A stretch of DNA of 64,000 nucleotides from Marinobacter salarius (GTDB taxonomy: Bacteria > Pseudomonadota > Gammaproteobacteria > Pseudomonadales > Oleiphilaceae). The stretch covers positions 2,542,001 through 2,606,000 of the forward strand of contig CP007152.1 in NCBI GenBank assembly GCA_000831005.1, written 5' to 3'. The notes below the pieces were generated by a model. That model did no database searches and was not told where the DNA came from. It saw only the letters and a program-made list of their open reading frames with translations. The position numbers were made by a program, and so were the translations under genes. Of the stretch, positions 29,100 through 38,566 are shown piece after piece; position 1 is the stretch's first letter; every line of letters begins with the position of its first letter.

Positions 29100-30475
29100 T
29101 TATATCTGCTTGTAGACCACCTCTGACAACCGGCTGCGGTTGCCATCCGTATCCAGGGTGCGGATAGCGAAGTACCAGGTGCCTTCGGTGAGCTCGTCCA
29201 CCAGCAACTCGTCGATAGAGCGTCGCCAACGGCCAGGCTTTGGTCCAGGCTGTCCTCGCTGTTGCCGTAAACCACCTCAAAGCCGGCAATTTCGCCCATT
29301 GCGAGACTGTCTCCATTTTCTCTGGTGAGCGGCGCGGTCCAGCTTAGCAGGGCTGCGTTGGCCGGAACGGTGTCCTCGGGGCTTGGCTCGGGGGCCGGCG
29401 GTTCGCTGGTGTCGTTGTCCGTTCCGTTGTCGGCGACAGTATCTCCAGTGCTGTTGTCGTCACTGGTATCGGGCTCTGGTGTATCGACAACGCTTGTGTC
29501 GTCTTCGCCGTATACCTCTGCAATGGTCTTGAAGCGTTGTACGTAGCGGTATTCGGCCACCACGAGTCTTTGGCTGATGACGCTCGAGTCCACCTCGGCC
29601 TGCAGCTCAGAGGCCTGCACTGCCGCGGCAGACACGAGATCGGCCAGAGCGATGTTTTCGCCGTCGCCCATCAGGCTGATCTGGCCGGTTTCGAGAATCT
29701 GGGTTGCCACGTTGTTCAGGACATCGGAAATGTTGTTCCATTGGGCGTTGTTGTTGACCAGGGCAAGGAAAGCCGCATTGGCAACGGCGACCTGCAGGGC
29801 ATCGGCAGACACGCCGTTAAACTCGTCCAGGCGAGTCAGGTCTGGCGGGTCGAGGCGCAAGGAGCCTGCTGCCAGGCCAAACCAGCTTTCAACCCTTTCA
29901 TAGGCCCCAGAGAGTGCATCGGGGGAGAGCCCATTCTCGTTACGCTCAGCCAGCGCCACGGCCAAATGGGTCAGCGGCGTGAGGTTGACGGTCTCCATGC
30001 GAAGATCACCGGCTCCGCGCAGACTGAAACTATCGTCCAGCATCATGGTGTCGCCAAAGGCAACCGGCTCGGCGCCGCTGCGTTCGCATTGGGGAACGAC
30101 GTCGCAAGTCATGCGGGTATTACTGTCAGCGGTAAGTTCTACCAAAGCCCAGCTGTCCGCCTTTCCTCGCAATTGCCACACATAACTACCGTCGTTTGCT
30201 GTCAAAACCGGTTTTGCGGCCTGTCGCTGTGGAGCATAGTAGCCGTCTTTGTCGGATATCAGGCGAGTGGCGGTCACCAGGCCTTGTTGAATAACGCCTT
30301 TCATGGCGGCGCCGGCAAGCTCAACCGTTTCAGCCGCCGGAGTGGTTGACGCTTCTGACTGTGGTGTCGTGGCGTTGTCTGAGGACGTCATGTCGAGACC
30401 GCAGCCCGAAAGCAGAACCGCTAAAGATAGAGTCAGCAGTCCATGCTTCGTTAAATTATTGCCGCAAGTTGACAT
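29100..30475 (-). CDS. Lipoprotein with C-terminal fibronectin type III-like domain, frameshifted
   Basis: About 458 residues. Lipobox LLSG-C25. A central region of unknown fold (LAGAAMKGVIQQGLVTATRL; ETVNLTPLTHLAVALAERN) precedes an Asp/Thr/Glu/Pro-rich linker (about residues 320-365) and an FN3-like module (LLSWTAPLTRENGDSL...GFEVVYGNSEDSLDQSL). The frame breaks near 29222; the true end reads LTEGTWYFAIRTLDTDGN and stops at 29100-29102. The beta-sandwich end and acidic linker suggest a surface or periplasmic binding role. Function unknown. Confidence 0.55.
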
Positions 30476-30927
30476 TGTTTCGCACCAATTTATTGACGAG
30501 TTCGGACGAATCTTACAGCGGCATTTTTCGGTTATATGCGGTCTGGTTCAGGGTTTTTCGGGTGAGAATCGTCAGGAAGTTGGCGCTTACAAAGCGATAC
30601 ACGGTGAGACTGAGCGTTACATGGTCTCGGGGCGATTTTGGTTCCTTAGTTCGCTGTTATTTATACAGTTTATGCAATCGACCCGGCAGCCGGGACATTT
30701 GCTTGGGCGCGGCCGGACTATTAGCGATTACAAATTTAAACGGTGGGCAGGAGTTGGATATACCTCTAAGTATTAATGCGTAGTTTTTCTGCGGCGCTCT
30801 AAGTAATCACTGCGTATTGGTTTGGTCATTCCTACGGATTGTTAGTTCTCGCTCAAATCGTGACCATAAGTCGCGAATGACGACCCGAGCATCGTTCTAA
30901 TACAACAAACACAACAGGAACAAGATC
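30476..30927. other. 452-bp intergenic region upstream of the TRAP operon
   Basis: No convincing gene, RNA or sigma-54 site seen. AT-rich stretches (for example TTATTTATACAGTTTATG near 30658) and a TAATAC near 30898 are candidate promoter elements for the TRAP operon. A binding site for the nearby two-component system may lie here but I could not define one. Confidence 0.3.
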
Positions 30928-32010
30928 ATGAAAAACTTCTTGAAAGCTGCTGCGACCGCCGCAGTGGTGTTCTCCGTGCTGTTCACGTCCTTTGCCCACG
31001 CTGCTGATAAGAGCTACACCCTCCGACTCGCAGAAACCTGGGGGCCGAACTTCCCGATTTTCGGTGATGCCACCAAGAACATGGCGGAAATGGCCGAAAA
31101 AATGTCCAACGGCCGGCTCAAGATCCGGATCGATTCCGCCAACCGCCACAAAGCGCCTTTTGGCGTCTTTGATATGGTCAAAGCGGGCCAATACGATATG
31201 GGCCATTCAGCGTCTTATTATTGGAAGGGCAAAGTGCCCAACACCCTTTACTTCACCAGTATGCCGTTTGGTATGAACGCTCAGGAGCAATGGGCGTGGT
31301 TCTACCACGGTGGCGGTATGGAGCTGATGCAGGAAGTGTACGAGCCCCATAACATGCTGTCGTTCCCGGGCGGTAATACGGGCAACCAGATGGGCGGCTG
31401 GTTCCGCAAAGAAATCAAAACCCTGGAAGACCTCGACGGGCTGAAAATGCGAATCCCCGGGTTTGCTGGCGAAGTCTTTGCCGAAGTTGGCGTTAATCCT
31501 ACCAACATCCCGCCAGGAGAGCTTTACACCGCCCTGGAGCGCAACACCATCGATGCGGTTGAGTGGGTAGGCCCGGCCCTGGACCTGCGTCTGGGTTTTC
31601 AGCAGATTGCTGACTATTACTACACCGGCTGGCATGAACCCGCCACCGAGTTGCAGTTCCTGATCAACAAGGATGTCTGGGAGGACCTGCCGGCGGATCT
31701 GCAGGAAGTTCTGCGTGTCTCTATGCGTACGGCATCCTACGACATGCTGACCCAATCCGTGCATGCCAATGCACAAGCTTGGGCATCCATTCGTGACGAG
31801 TACCCGAACGTCAAGGTCAAAACCTTCCCGGACGATATCTTCAAAGCCATGGTCGCGGCTAACGAAAAGGTCCTGGAAGCGTATTCCAGGGATAACGAGC
31901 AAGGTCAGCGCATTATCAAGTCACAGCAGGCCTATCTGGACAAAACACGTGCTTACATCGACATCTCCGAGCGCGCCTACCTGAACACCATGGCCGAACT
32001 GGAAGAGTAA
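30928..32010 (+). CDS. dctP: TRAP transporter periplasmic substrate-binding protein, DctP family (TakP-like)
   Basis: 360 residues with a signal peptide (cleavage near FAHA-AD). The mature part has FGVFDMVKAGQYDMGHS, PGGNTGNQMGGWFRKE, the ligand-binding LDGLKMRIPGFAGEVF (Arg that pairs with the carboxylate) and NTIDAVEWVGPALDLRLGF. The MEL.QE, MGGWF and WHEPATELQF elements resemble TakP-type proteins that bind 2-oxoacids. First gene of a TRAP operon followed by DctQ and DctM, then a two-component system. RBS CAGGAACAAG. Confidence 0.85.
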   Translation: MKNFLKAAATAAVVFSVLFTSFAHAADKSYTLRLAETWGPNFPIFGDATKNMAEMAEKMSNGRLKIRIDSANRHKAPFGVFDMVKAGQYDMGHSASYYWKGKVPNTLYFTSMPFGMNAQEQWAWFYHGGGMELMQEVYEPHNMLSFPGGNTGNQMGGWFRKEIKTLEDLDGLKMRIPGFAGEVFAEVGVNPTNIPPGELYTALERNTIDAVEWVGPALDLRLGFQQIADYYYTGWHEPATELQFLINKDVWEDLPADLQEVLRVSMRTASYDMLTQSVHANAQAWASIRDEYPNVKVKTFPDDIFKAMVAANEKVLEAYSRDNEQGQRIIKSQQAYLDKTRAYIDISERAYLNTMAELEE

Positions 32011-32130
32011 GTTTCCCGCCATTGGCCGGATGCTTGGCGCTTCGCAAGAAGCGTCGGCATTCGGGTGTTTTCATGAGTCCTATTTAATCCCGATTGGTCC
32101 GGAGTCCCCGCTTCGGCAAGAGGAGTTGTA

Positions 32131-32675
32131 ATGCGTTGGTTAATTGCTGTGGATGATGGGTTAGGCGCTGTATCTCGAGCGTGTGGCTGGGTCGCAAGCG
32201 TGGCATTTGTCCTGATGATGCTGAACGTTTTCTACGATGTGGTGGCTCGGTATGCCTTCAATGAGGTATCCATTGGGATGCAGGAATTGGAGTGGCACTT
32301 GTACGCCGTCGTCTTTCTGATGGGCATTCCTTACGCCATGAGGACGGATGGTCACGTGCGAGTGGACGTTCTCTATGCCGGCCGCAGTGAAGCTTTCAAG
32401 CTTGGGTCAATCTTGTTGGGGCCCTTTTTTTTGCGCTTCCGATTGCCGCCATGATCGCCTGGCTGGGTTGGGGATACATGCTTGATGCCTATCACATGGG
32501 GGAAGGCAGCGGAGATCCGGGAGGTTTGCCCTACCGCTTTATTGTTAAAGGGCTGATTCCGTTTTCTTCATTCTGGCTGGCGGTTGCCAGCGTGGGCATG
32601 GCGACCTTCGCTCTCAGGGTTCTTGTCAAAGAATCCGCCTACGACGAGCAAACCGGTGCAGGAGGTCTGGCATGA
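32131..32675 (+). CDS. dctQ: TRAP transporter small permease DctQ, frameshifted
   Basis: About 181 residues, four transmembrane helices as usual. N-terminal: VAFVLMMLNVFYDVVARYAFNE, then MQELEWHLYAVVFLMGIPYAMRTDGHVRVDVLY, the family signature. The frame breaks in a run of eight Ts (about 32426-32433); with nine Ts the frame reads F-F-F-A-L-P-I-A-A-M and continues to LVKESAYDEQTG. Ends by a 4-bp overlap with DctM. Confidence 0.8.
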
Positions 32676-33962
32676 TCGGGATGATAATGTTTGGGGTCTG
32701 CCTCTTCATGCTGCTGTGGGGCTTTCCTGTTGCGTTTACGTTCGGCGGCGTTGCGTTGATTTTTGGCCTGATTGCAGAGGGGCCGCAACTGTTTGCCTTC
32801 ATGCCATTCCGCATTATGAGCATTATGCAGAACACGGTGTTAATGGCGATACCGCTGTTCATTTATATGGGCATCGTGTTGCAGCGCACCCGATTGGCGG
32901 AGCAATTGCTGGAGTCCATGGGGCGACTGTTTGGTGGATTGCCCGGGGGACTGGCGATATCCACCATCGTGGTCGGTGCTTTACTGGCCGCCTCCACTGG
33001 AGTGGTGGGTGCCAGTGTCGTGGCCATGGGGTTGATTTCGCTCCCGGTCATGCTGGCGAATGGCTATGACAAAAAGCTTGCCTGCGGCACCATTTGTGCC
33101 TCAGGCACCCTGGGGCAAATTGTGCCGCCATCCATCATCCTTATCATCCTCGGTGACGTGCTCGGCTTGCCTGTAGGGGACCTTTTCAAGGCCGCGGTGA
33201 TCCCCGGTGTGGTGCTTGTGGGGCTCTACATCGGGTATATCCTGTTCGTCAGTTGGCGATCGCCGGGAACGGCGCCAGCGATGCCGCGGGATAGCGATGA
33301 CAGCCGGGCACAGGAAATCGGCAAAGCCCTGATGGCGATCATACCGCCGCTGGCATTGATTGTTGTGGTACTGGGCTCGATCTTTACCGGTATCGCAACG
33401 CCGACCGAATCTTCAGCTGGGTGCCGTCGGCGCGCTGGTTCTGGCCGTGGCCTATCGCCAGTTTTCCTGGCGGATGATGTGGGAAAGCTCTCGGGATACG
33501 GTCAAGGTGACGGCCATGGTCTTCGCCATTCTGGTAGGGGCAACCGCCTTCTCCATGGTGTTCAGTTACACCGGTGGCGACTACCTGCTGGAGGAGTGGA
33601 TGCTGCAACTGCCGGGTGAGAAATGGGGCTTCCTGATCCTGACCATGCTCATTATTCTGGTTTTGGGTTTCTTCATCGACTTTGTTGAAATCTCCTTCAT
33701 CATCGTACCTATTTTGGCGCCCATCGCTGAACTGATGGGTATCAATATGCTCTGGTTCGCCATCCTGATCGCGATGAACCTGCAAACAAGCTTCCTGACG
33801 CCGCCCTTCGGGTTCAGTCTTTTCTACCTGAAAGGCGTATCACCACCCGAGGTTAAAACCACCGACATCTATCGCGGTGTGGCGCCATTCATACTGCTGC
33901 AGATAATGGTGCTGATCGCGATCCTGATCTTCCCCGCGTTCTTTGGTATGTCATCCTCCTGA
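32672..33962 (+). CDS. dctM: TRAP transporter large permease DctM, frameshifted
   Basis: About 430 residues; roughly eleven or twelve transmembrane segments. Signatures include LLESMGRLFGGLPGGLAISTIVVGALLAASTGVVGASVVAMG and ICASGTLGQIVPPSIILI, as in the ion-transporter (IT) superfamily, and the C-terminal NLQTSFLTPPFGFSLFYLKG. The frame is lost near 33415 in TTCAGCTGGGTGC (one base short), restoring SSALGAVGALVLAV. With DctP and DctQ it forms a Na+-coupled importer. A terminator follows the operon. Confidence 0.85.
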
Positions 33963-34038
33963 GCGAGTTCTGGAGGCTTTTATTAATGACGCTGAGGGCA
34001 TGTTTCGATCTGGCTGAAGTACCTTGACTGGAGGTTTG

Positions 34039-34078
34039 GCGGGCCTTGGGAGACTCTTTTCCAGGCCCGCTCTTTTTT
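34039..34078 (+). terminator. Rho-independent terminator after dctM
   Basis: GCGGGCCT (34039-34046) pairs with AGGCCCGC (34063-34070), loop of 16 nt, followed by TCTTTTTT (34071-34078). It lies about 75 bp after dctM and before the histidine kinase gene. Confidence 0.85.
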
Positions 34079-34155
34079 ACGGTTTGGGTTAGACTGATGG
34101 AGTCTCGCAACCGATGCCTAGATGGCGTGTGCTTATAAAGGACAATGTGACGGTC

Positions 34156-35505
34156 ATGTCGTTAAGAACAAAATTGATACTGCTTGCCCTGGTTCCCCTG
34201 CTGGTGGTGACCGGTATTTTCTCCGCGGTGACCTTGCACCAGGGCGACATACTCATGGAACGCGAACTGCAGATTTTTGAGCAGAACCTGCGGCGGTCCA
34301 AGGAAACAGCGTTGAAAGACTACGTTTCCATAATGCGCACCGCTATCGAATTTGTCCGTCAGAACGCGGCCAATGATGATGAAGCCCGCGACAAGGTTAT
34401 GGCTCTGATGCAGGAGGCCTCATTCAGTGACGACGGCTATTTCTATGCCTACACCCATGACGGATTGAACCTGGTCCACGCAGCACAGCCGGCCCTGGTC
34501 GGGCGGGATATGTACGATTTCCAGGACAGTAGCGGGAACTATCTGATCCAGAATCTGATACGGATTGCTGACAATGGCGGAGGGTATTACCAGTATCTGT
34601 GGCAGCAGCCTTCCACCGGCAAGGAAGTGGATAAAGTTGGCTACGTTGAACAGATTGAAGACTGGCAATGGATGTTTGGTACGGGATTGTATATCGATGA
34701 TATTGCCGCTGAGATGCGGGCCATCGAAGCGGGCGTGGACGCTAACGTTAAACAGACCCTGTGGGCCATTCTGTTGGCGTTGATGGTATCAATCGGTGTT
34801 GTGGTGTCTGCGGGGGTTCTGTTTAATGTGCACGAACATCGCTTGGCGGACCAGAATCTGAAAGAGCTGAGCCACAAGACCGTGCAACATCAGGAAGAAG
34901 AACGCCGCCGAGTATCGAGGGAATTGCATGATGGCATCAACCAACTGCTGGTGTCTGTGAAATATCGGTTGGAGACGGCCATGACCCATATTCCAGAGGG
35001 TGACTCCGTCGCCCAGGAGTCACTGGTGAAAGGCGGAGAGGTTTTAAACCGTGCGATACAGGAAGTACGGCGTATTTCCCATGATCTGCGCCCCAGCGTA
35101 CTGGATGACCTGGGGTTGTTGGCGGCGCTCAACCAGTTGCTGGATGACTTCCGCGAACGTAGCGGGATCGTTATGGACATAGATATCCAGCCACCGCAGG
35201 AGGATATTTCCGAGGAAGTAGCTACAACGCTGTATCGTATTGTTCAGGAGGCCTTGTCGAACGTTGAGAAACACGCCCAGGCCACCCGGTTGGCGCTGAG
35301 CCTGGAAGAGGATGCGGAGGGACTCTTTCTGTGCATTTCCGACAACGGCGTGGGCATTGCCGAGAAAGATGCATACGCCAGACGAGGCATCGGGTTGCGT
35401 AATATGCGCGAGCGTGTGGAGTTTTTGGGTGGGGAGTTTGAGGTGTCTCCGCGGCCAGGAAACGGAACCCGGATAATGGCTTCGTTCAAACAATACCAGG
35501 CATAG
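34156..35505 (+). CDS. Cache-domain sensor histidine kinase (HisKA_3 type)
   Basis: About 449 residues from ATG 34156; in-frame upstream codons are also open. TM1 (LILLALVPLLVVTGIF), an extracytoplasmic single-Cache domain (about 50-190: GYFYAYTHDGLNLVHA, WMFGTGLYIDDIAAEM), TM2 (LWAILLALMVSIGVVV), then dimerisation helix with the phospho-His in RRVSRELHDGINQLL, and an HATPase domain (LSNVEKHAQATRLALS; DNGVGIAEKDAYARRGIGLRNM). NarX-like family. It directly precedes a NarL-type regulator and follows a TRAP importer, so it probably senses the same carboxylate and controls the importer (inference). Confidence 0.85.
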   Translation: MSLRTKLILLALVPLLVVTGIFSAVTLHQGDILMERELQIFEQNLRRSKETALKDYVSIMRTAIEFVRQNAANDDEARDKVMALMQEASFSDDGYFYAYTHDGLNLVHAAQPALVGRDMYDFQDSSGNYLIQNLIRIADNGGGYYQYLWQQPSTGKEVDKVGYVEQIEDWQWMFGTGLYIDDIAAEMRAIEAGVDANVKQTLWAILLALMVSIGVVVSAGVLFNVHEHRLADQNLKELSHKTVQHQEEERRRVSRELHDGINQLLVSVKYRLETAMTHIPEGDSVAQESLVKGGEVLNRAIQEVRRISHDLRPSVLDDLGLLAALNQLLDDFRERSGIVMDIDIQPPQEDISEEVATTLYRIVQEALSNVEKHAQATRLALSLEEDAEGLFLCISDNGVGIAEKDAYARRGIGLRNMRERVEFLGGEFEVSPRPGNGTRIMASFKQYQA

Positions 35506-35559
35506 TCGAAAGAATAAGGATAAGCCTGGCGGTCTAGTAAACCTGACGGTAACGGTCCT

Positions 35560-36201
35560 ATGAGCACATCAGAATCTGTAGTGAAGGTCATGCTGGTCGA
35601 TGACCATATCCTTGTCCTGGAAGGTATCAGGGCGCGGCTGGAACAGGAAAAGGGCATCGACGTCGTCGGCCAGGCAACCGATGGGCTGGAGGCCCTGGAA
35701 CGGGTCAAAGACCTGAAGCCGGACGTGATCATGATGGATGTCAGCATGCCGAACATGAACGGGATTGAAACAACGAAAATTTTCCAGGAGCGCTATCCCG
35801 ATCTGAAAGTGCTTATCCTCAGCATGCACGACAACCGGGAATACATTTCACAGCTGATGTTTCATGGCGCCAAGGGTTACATCCTGAAGGACGTATCGGT
35901 TGAGGAAATGGTGAGCGCCATTCGTACCGTGGCTGATGGCGCCACCTACATCTGCCGGGCAGCGACCGAGACGTTGTTTCGTCATGGGGAAACAATGGAG
36001 CCGGTGGAGAGCAAACTTACTCGCCGCGAGGAGGCCATTCTTTCCAGAGTGGCCAAAGGGCTTAGCAGTAAAGCCATCTCCAATGAGCTCAACATCAGCG
36101 TGAGAACGGTGGAAACCCATCGGCAAAACATTAAGTCCAAGCTGGATTTGAATACCACGGCGGAGCTGACCAAGTACGCCTATGACCAGCAGTTGCTCTG
36201 A
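35560..36201 (+). CDS. NarL/FixJ-family response regulator
   Basis: 213 residues: receiver domain with the phospho-acceptor Asp in DVIMMDVSMPNMNG (also DDH near the N-terminus and Lys in FILK-like GYILKDVS), then a LuxR-type helix-turn-helix (LTRREEAILSRVAKGLSSKAISNELNISVRTVETHRQNIKSKL). Partner of the Cache kinase 54 bp upstream. Its stop codon (36199-36201) is separated by one base from the stop of the convergent DUF72 gene. Confidence 0.9.
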   Translation: MSTSESVVKVMLVDDHILVLEGIRARLEQEKGIDVVGQATDGLEALERVKDLKPDVIMMDVSMPNMNGIETTKIFQERYPDLKVLILSMHDNREYISQLMFHGAKGYILKDVSVEEMVSAIRTVADGATYICRAATETLFRHGETMEPVESKLTRREEAILSRVAKGLSSKAISNELNISVRTVETHRQNIKSKLDLNTTAELTKYAYDQQLL

Positions 36202-36202
36202 G

Positions 36203-37046
36203 TCAGAATAGCCCCATCTGGGGCTGGGTCTCGTCGAGGTCCAGGGCATCAACATGGGTGCCCGTTCACGCAGTAACTCATTCCAGAGCGCCGCCAGGGA
36301 AAGGGCATCGCCCTTGTTCGGCATGTGCATGAAAATATAGGGACGTTTCCCTTCCTCGATCCACGCAGCTGCGCGCTCAACCCAGGGTGCGAGAAACGGA
36401 CGGTTGGCCTCCAGGTCGGGATGGCCGACAAAGCGGATCACCGGCGCTGCATCCACAGGGAGCAGATGCACTGGTACTCGCGGCTTTTTGCGCTGTGCAT
36501 CGCGTGTTTCCTCGTTATCCGGCGTCGCGGCAAAGAGTGCCCGGCTGTCCATGCACACCCGTGCAATGCGGCGTTCTCTCAAGCCACGATTCAGGCTTTC
36601 TCGGCCTCTCCCTTGTCAAAGAACGCACTGTGGCGAACCTCAACGGTGCAGGTCAGGGTCGGGGGCAGGGCATCCATAAATCGCCAGAGGTTTTCCAGAC
36701 GCTCTGGCCCGAAACTGGCGGGAAGTTGCAGAAGAATGGGGCCAAGCACATCGTTGAGTGGCGCAATTATCTCAAGAAAGTCAGATACTTCGCGGCCAGC
36801 GCCACTCAGTAGACGGTCATGGGTGATCAGGCGTGGAAACTTCAACAGAAAACGAAAGTCATCGGGCACCTGTGACCGCCACTGTCGGCACTGTTCCTGG
36901 CTGGGCGTGGCGTAAAAAGTGGTGTTGCCCTCCACGCAATTGAGGGCACTGCTGTAACGCGCCAGCGGGCTCTGACCGGGAGGGAGTCGGCTGGTCCAGT
37001 CGGGATGTTGCCACTGGGGGCAGCCGAGAAAGTAGGGTTGTGCCAT
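36203..37046 (-). CDS. DUF72 family protein, two frameshifts
   Basis: About 280 residues after repair. TIM-barrel-like DUF72 (YecE) features are FLGCPQWQHPDW...LPPG..LARYSSALNCVEGNTTFYATPS and the central FRFLLKFPRLITHDRLL...LQLPASFGPERLENLW, plus VHLLPVDAAPVIRFVGHPD. Breaks lie near 36592 (GAGAAAGCCTGAATCG; ALNRGLRERRIARVC continues) and near 36258 (true end DALDLDETQPQMGLF, stop at 36203-36205). Cytoplasmic, function unknown. The family is ubiquitous, so the breaks look technical. Confidence 0.75.
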
Positions 37047-37098
37047 GGTCCCGTTTTACCACCGTTTATCAAGGGTCTGCTAAAAATTAGTCTCTGTA

Positions 37099-37125
37099 TG
37101 TCACAAACATCAGGGCTGCCCCGTC
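37099..37125 (+). promoter_or_regulatory. ECF41-type promoter (TGTCACA-N16-CGTC)
   Basis: TGTCACA at 37099-37105, a 16-bp spacer, then CGTC at 37122-37125, about 66 bp before the first gene of the pair. This matches the promoter consensus reported for ECF41 sigma factors. The regulated pair encodes a carboxymuconolactone-decarboxylase-like protein and an ECF41 sigma, so it implies autoregulation. Confidence 0.75.
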
Positions 37126-37190
37126 TACCTCTGTAGAACCTACGTGGACATGATGCCACCTCGTGTCCCCCCATGCAGAGGAGTAAGATA

Positions 37191-37643
37191 ATGGAAACGC
37201 GATTGAATGCCTACAAGGCCTCCCCGGATGCCATCGCCGCAATGACCCGGCTGGAGGAGTACGTTGGCAGTTGTGGGCTGGAACACAGCCTCATCCACTT
37301 GGTGAAAACCCGGGCATCCCAGATTAACGGTTGCGCCTATTGCCTGCACATGCACACCAGCGATGCCCGCAAAGCCGGTGAAAGTGAAGCACGGCTCTAC
37401 CTGCTGTCCGCTTGGCGTGAGTCCGGGCTCTACACACCTCGTGAACGGGCTGCCCTGGCCTGGACCGAAGCACTGACGAACGTGGCTGACACCGGTGCAC
37501 CCAGTCAGGATTACGAGCAGGGGCGAGCGCATTTCACCGAGAAGGAGTTCGTCGACCTGACGTTGCTGATCGGTGCGATCAACGTCTGGAACCGGATCAG
37601 CGTAGGCTTTCGGGCGGTTCACCCGAATGACCGTAAACTGTAA
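37191..37643 (+). CDS. Carboxymuconolactone decarboxylase/AhpD-like protein (COE partner of ECF41)
   Basis: 150 residues from ATG 37191 after GAGGAG; the upstream ATG at 37173 has no ribosome-binding site. AhpD-like core with redox CAYC in GCAYCLHMHTSDARKAGE, then LYLLSAWRESGLYTPRERAALAWTEAL. The CxxC-x3-H pattern suggests a peroxidase or disulfide-type activity rather than decarboxylation. ECF41 sigma factors are typically encoded beside such carboxymuconolactone-decarboxylase, oxidoreductase or epimerase genes; this fits that rule. Expressed from the upstream ECF41 promoter. Confidence 0.85.
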   Translation: METRLNAYKASPDAIAAMTRLEEYVGSCGLEHSLIHLVKTRASQINGCAYCLHMHTSDARKAGESEARLYLLSAWRESGLYTPRERAALAWTEALTNVADTGAPSQDYEQGRAHFTEKEFVDLTLLIGAINVWNRISVGFRAVHPNDRKL

Positions 37644-37668
37644 CCAAGTACGCCGGGAACCAATTGCC

Positions 37669-38562
37669 ATGAATGAACAGCCCGCGCATCAGTTTGATCA
37701 CTGGCGCCGATACCTGACAGGCGTCGCGTACCGCATGCTGGGTTCGGTGACGGAGGCAGAGGATGTGGTGCAGGATGCATACCTGCGTTGGCACCATGCC
37801 GATCACCTGTCAGTCGATGATGTGCGGGCCTACCTGACCACGGTCACCAGCCGGCTTTGTCTTGATCGCCTTCGCGCCGCTCATCGGCAGCGGGAGGTCT
37901 ATGATGGTCCCTGGCTGCCGGAACCTATAGTCGAAAGTCAGGACACTCCGGCAGGCGCCGAGGCGCTTGCCAGTGATGTGTCCTTTGCCCTGATGCTGGC
38001 GCTGGAGCGGTTGTCTCCCCTGGAACGTGCTGCATTCCTGTTGCACGATGTATTTGGGCTGGATTTCAGCCAGGTCGCTGTGAGCCTGGAACGCAGTGAA
38101 GCCAGTTGCCGCCAACTCGCAAGCCGCGCCCGGAAACGTGTGCAGGCTGAGCGCCCGCGCTATGAGGTGAGTTCAAGCGAGCATAATCAGTTGACCGATC
38201 GATTCTTCGACGCCGCCCGCAGTGGCGATGTGGCAACGTTGAAGGCGCTGCTGAGTGAGAACGCCATACTGCATACCGATGGTGGGGGAAAGAGGATTGC
38301 AGCGCGGCGCCTGATTCTTGGTGCCGACAGGATCAGCCGGTTCTTTGAAGGCGTGGCGCGCAAGTCTGCATCGCCCAGCCCTCGGTGGGTTAAAGCCGTT
38401 TTCGTGAATGGGCTACCGGGATGGTTGACCATCGAACAGGATGGGCTGCCACAGATCACGACACTGGATGTGGTGGATGGCCGTATCCAGTCGGTCTATG
38501 TCGTGCGCAACCCGGACAAACTAGGGCATTTGGCCAGCCACCTGCCAGAGTTGCGTGTTTAG
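37669..38562 (+). CDS. sigJ: ECF41-family RNA polymerase sigma factor (SigJ-like) with SnoaL-type C-terminal domain
   Basis: 297 residues; start ATG 37669, 25 bp after the CMD gene. Sigma-70 region 2 (FDHWRRYLTGVAYRMLGSVTEAEDVVQDAYLRW) and region 4 (LERLSPLERAAFLLHDVFGLDFSQVAVSLERSEASCRQLASRARKRV) are followed by a SnoaL/NTF2-like domain (about 175-290) with the ECF41-typical TDGGGKR motif. In ECF41 the fused C-terminal domain acts in place of an anti-sigma factor. The gene is upstream-coupled to its COE partner and preceded by its own promoter type, so it is probably autoregulated. Confidence 0.9.
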   Translation: MNEQPAHQFDHWRRYLTGVAYRMLGSVTEAEDVVQDAYLRWHHADHLSVDDVRAYLTTVTSRLCLDRLRAAHRQREVYDGPWLPEPIVESQDTPAGAEALASDVSFALMLALERLSPLERAAFLLHDVFGLDFSQVAVSLERSEASCRQLASRARKRVQAERPRYEVSSSEHNQLTDRFFDAARSGDVATLKALLSENAILHTDGGGKRIAARRLILGADRISRFFEGVARKSASPSPRWVKAVFVNGLPGWLTIEQDGLPQITTLDVVDGRIQSVYVVRNPDKLGHLASHLPELRV

Positions 38563-38566
38563 GGTG

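Noticed and set aside
29537..30349. 270-codon plus-strand frame opposite the lipoprotein
   Set aside because: Antisense to a lipoprotein with a clear signal peptide and FN3 end; no recognisable domain.
30476..30927. Search for a sigma-54 promoter before the TRAP operon
   Set aside because: GG and GC dinucleotides near 30690-30705 do not have the required 10-bp spacing.
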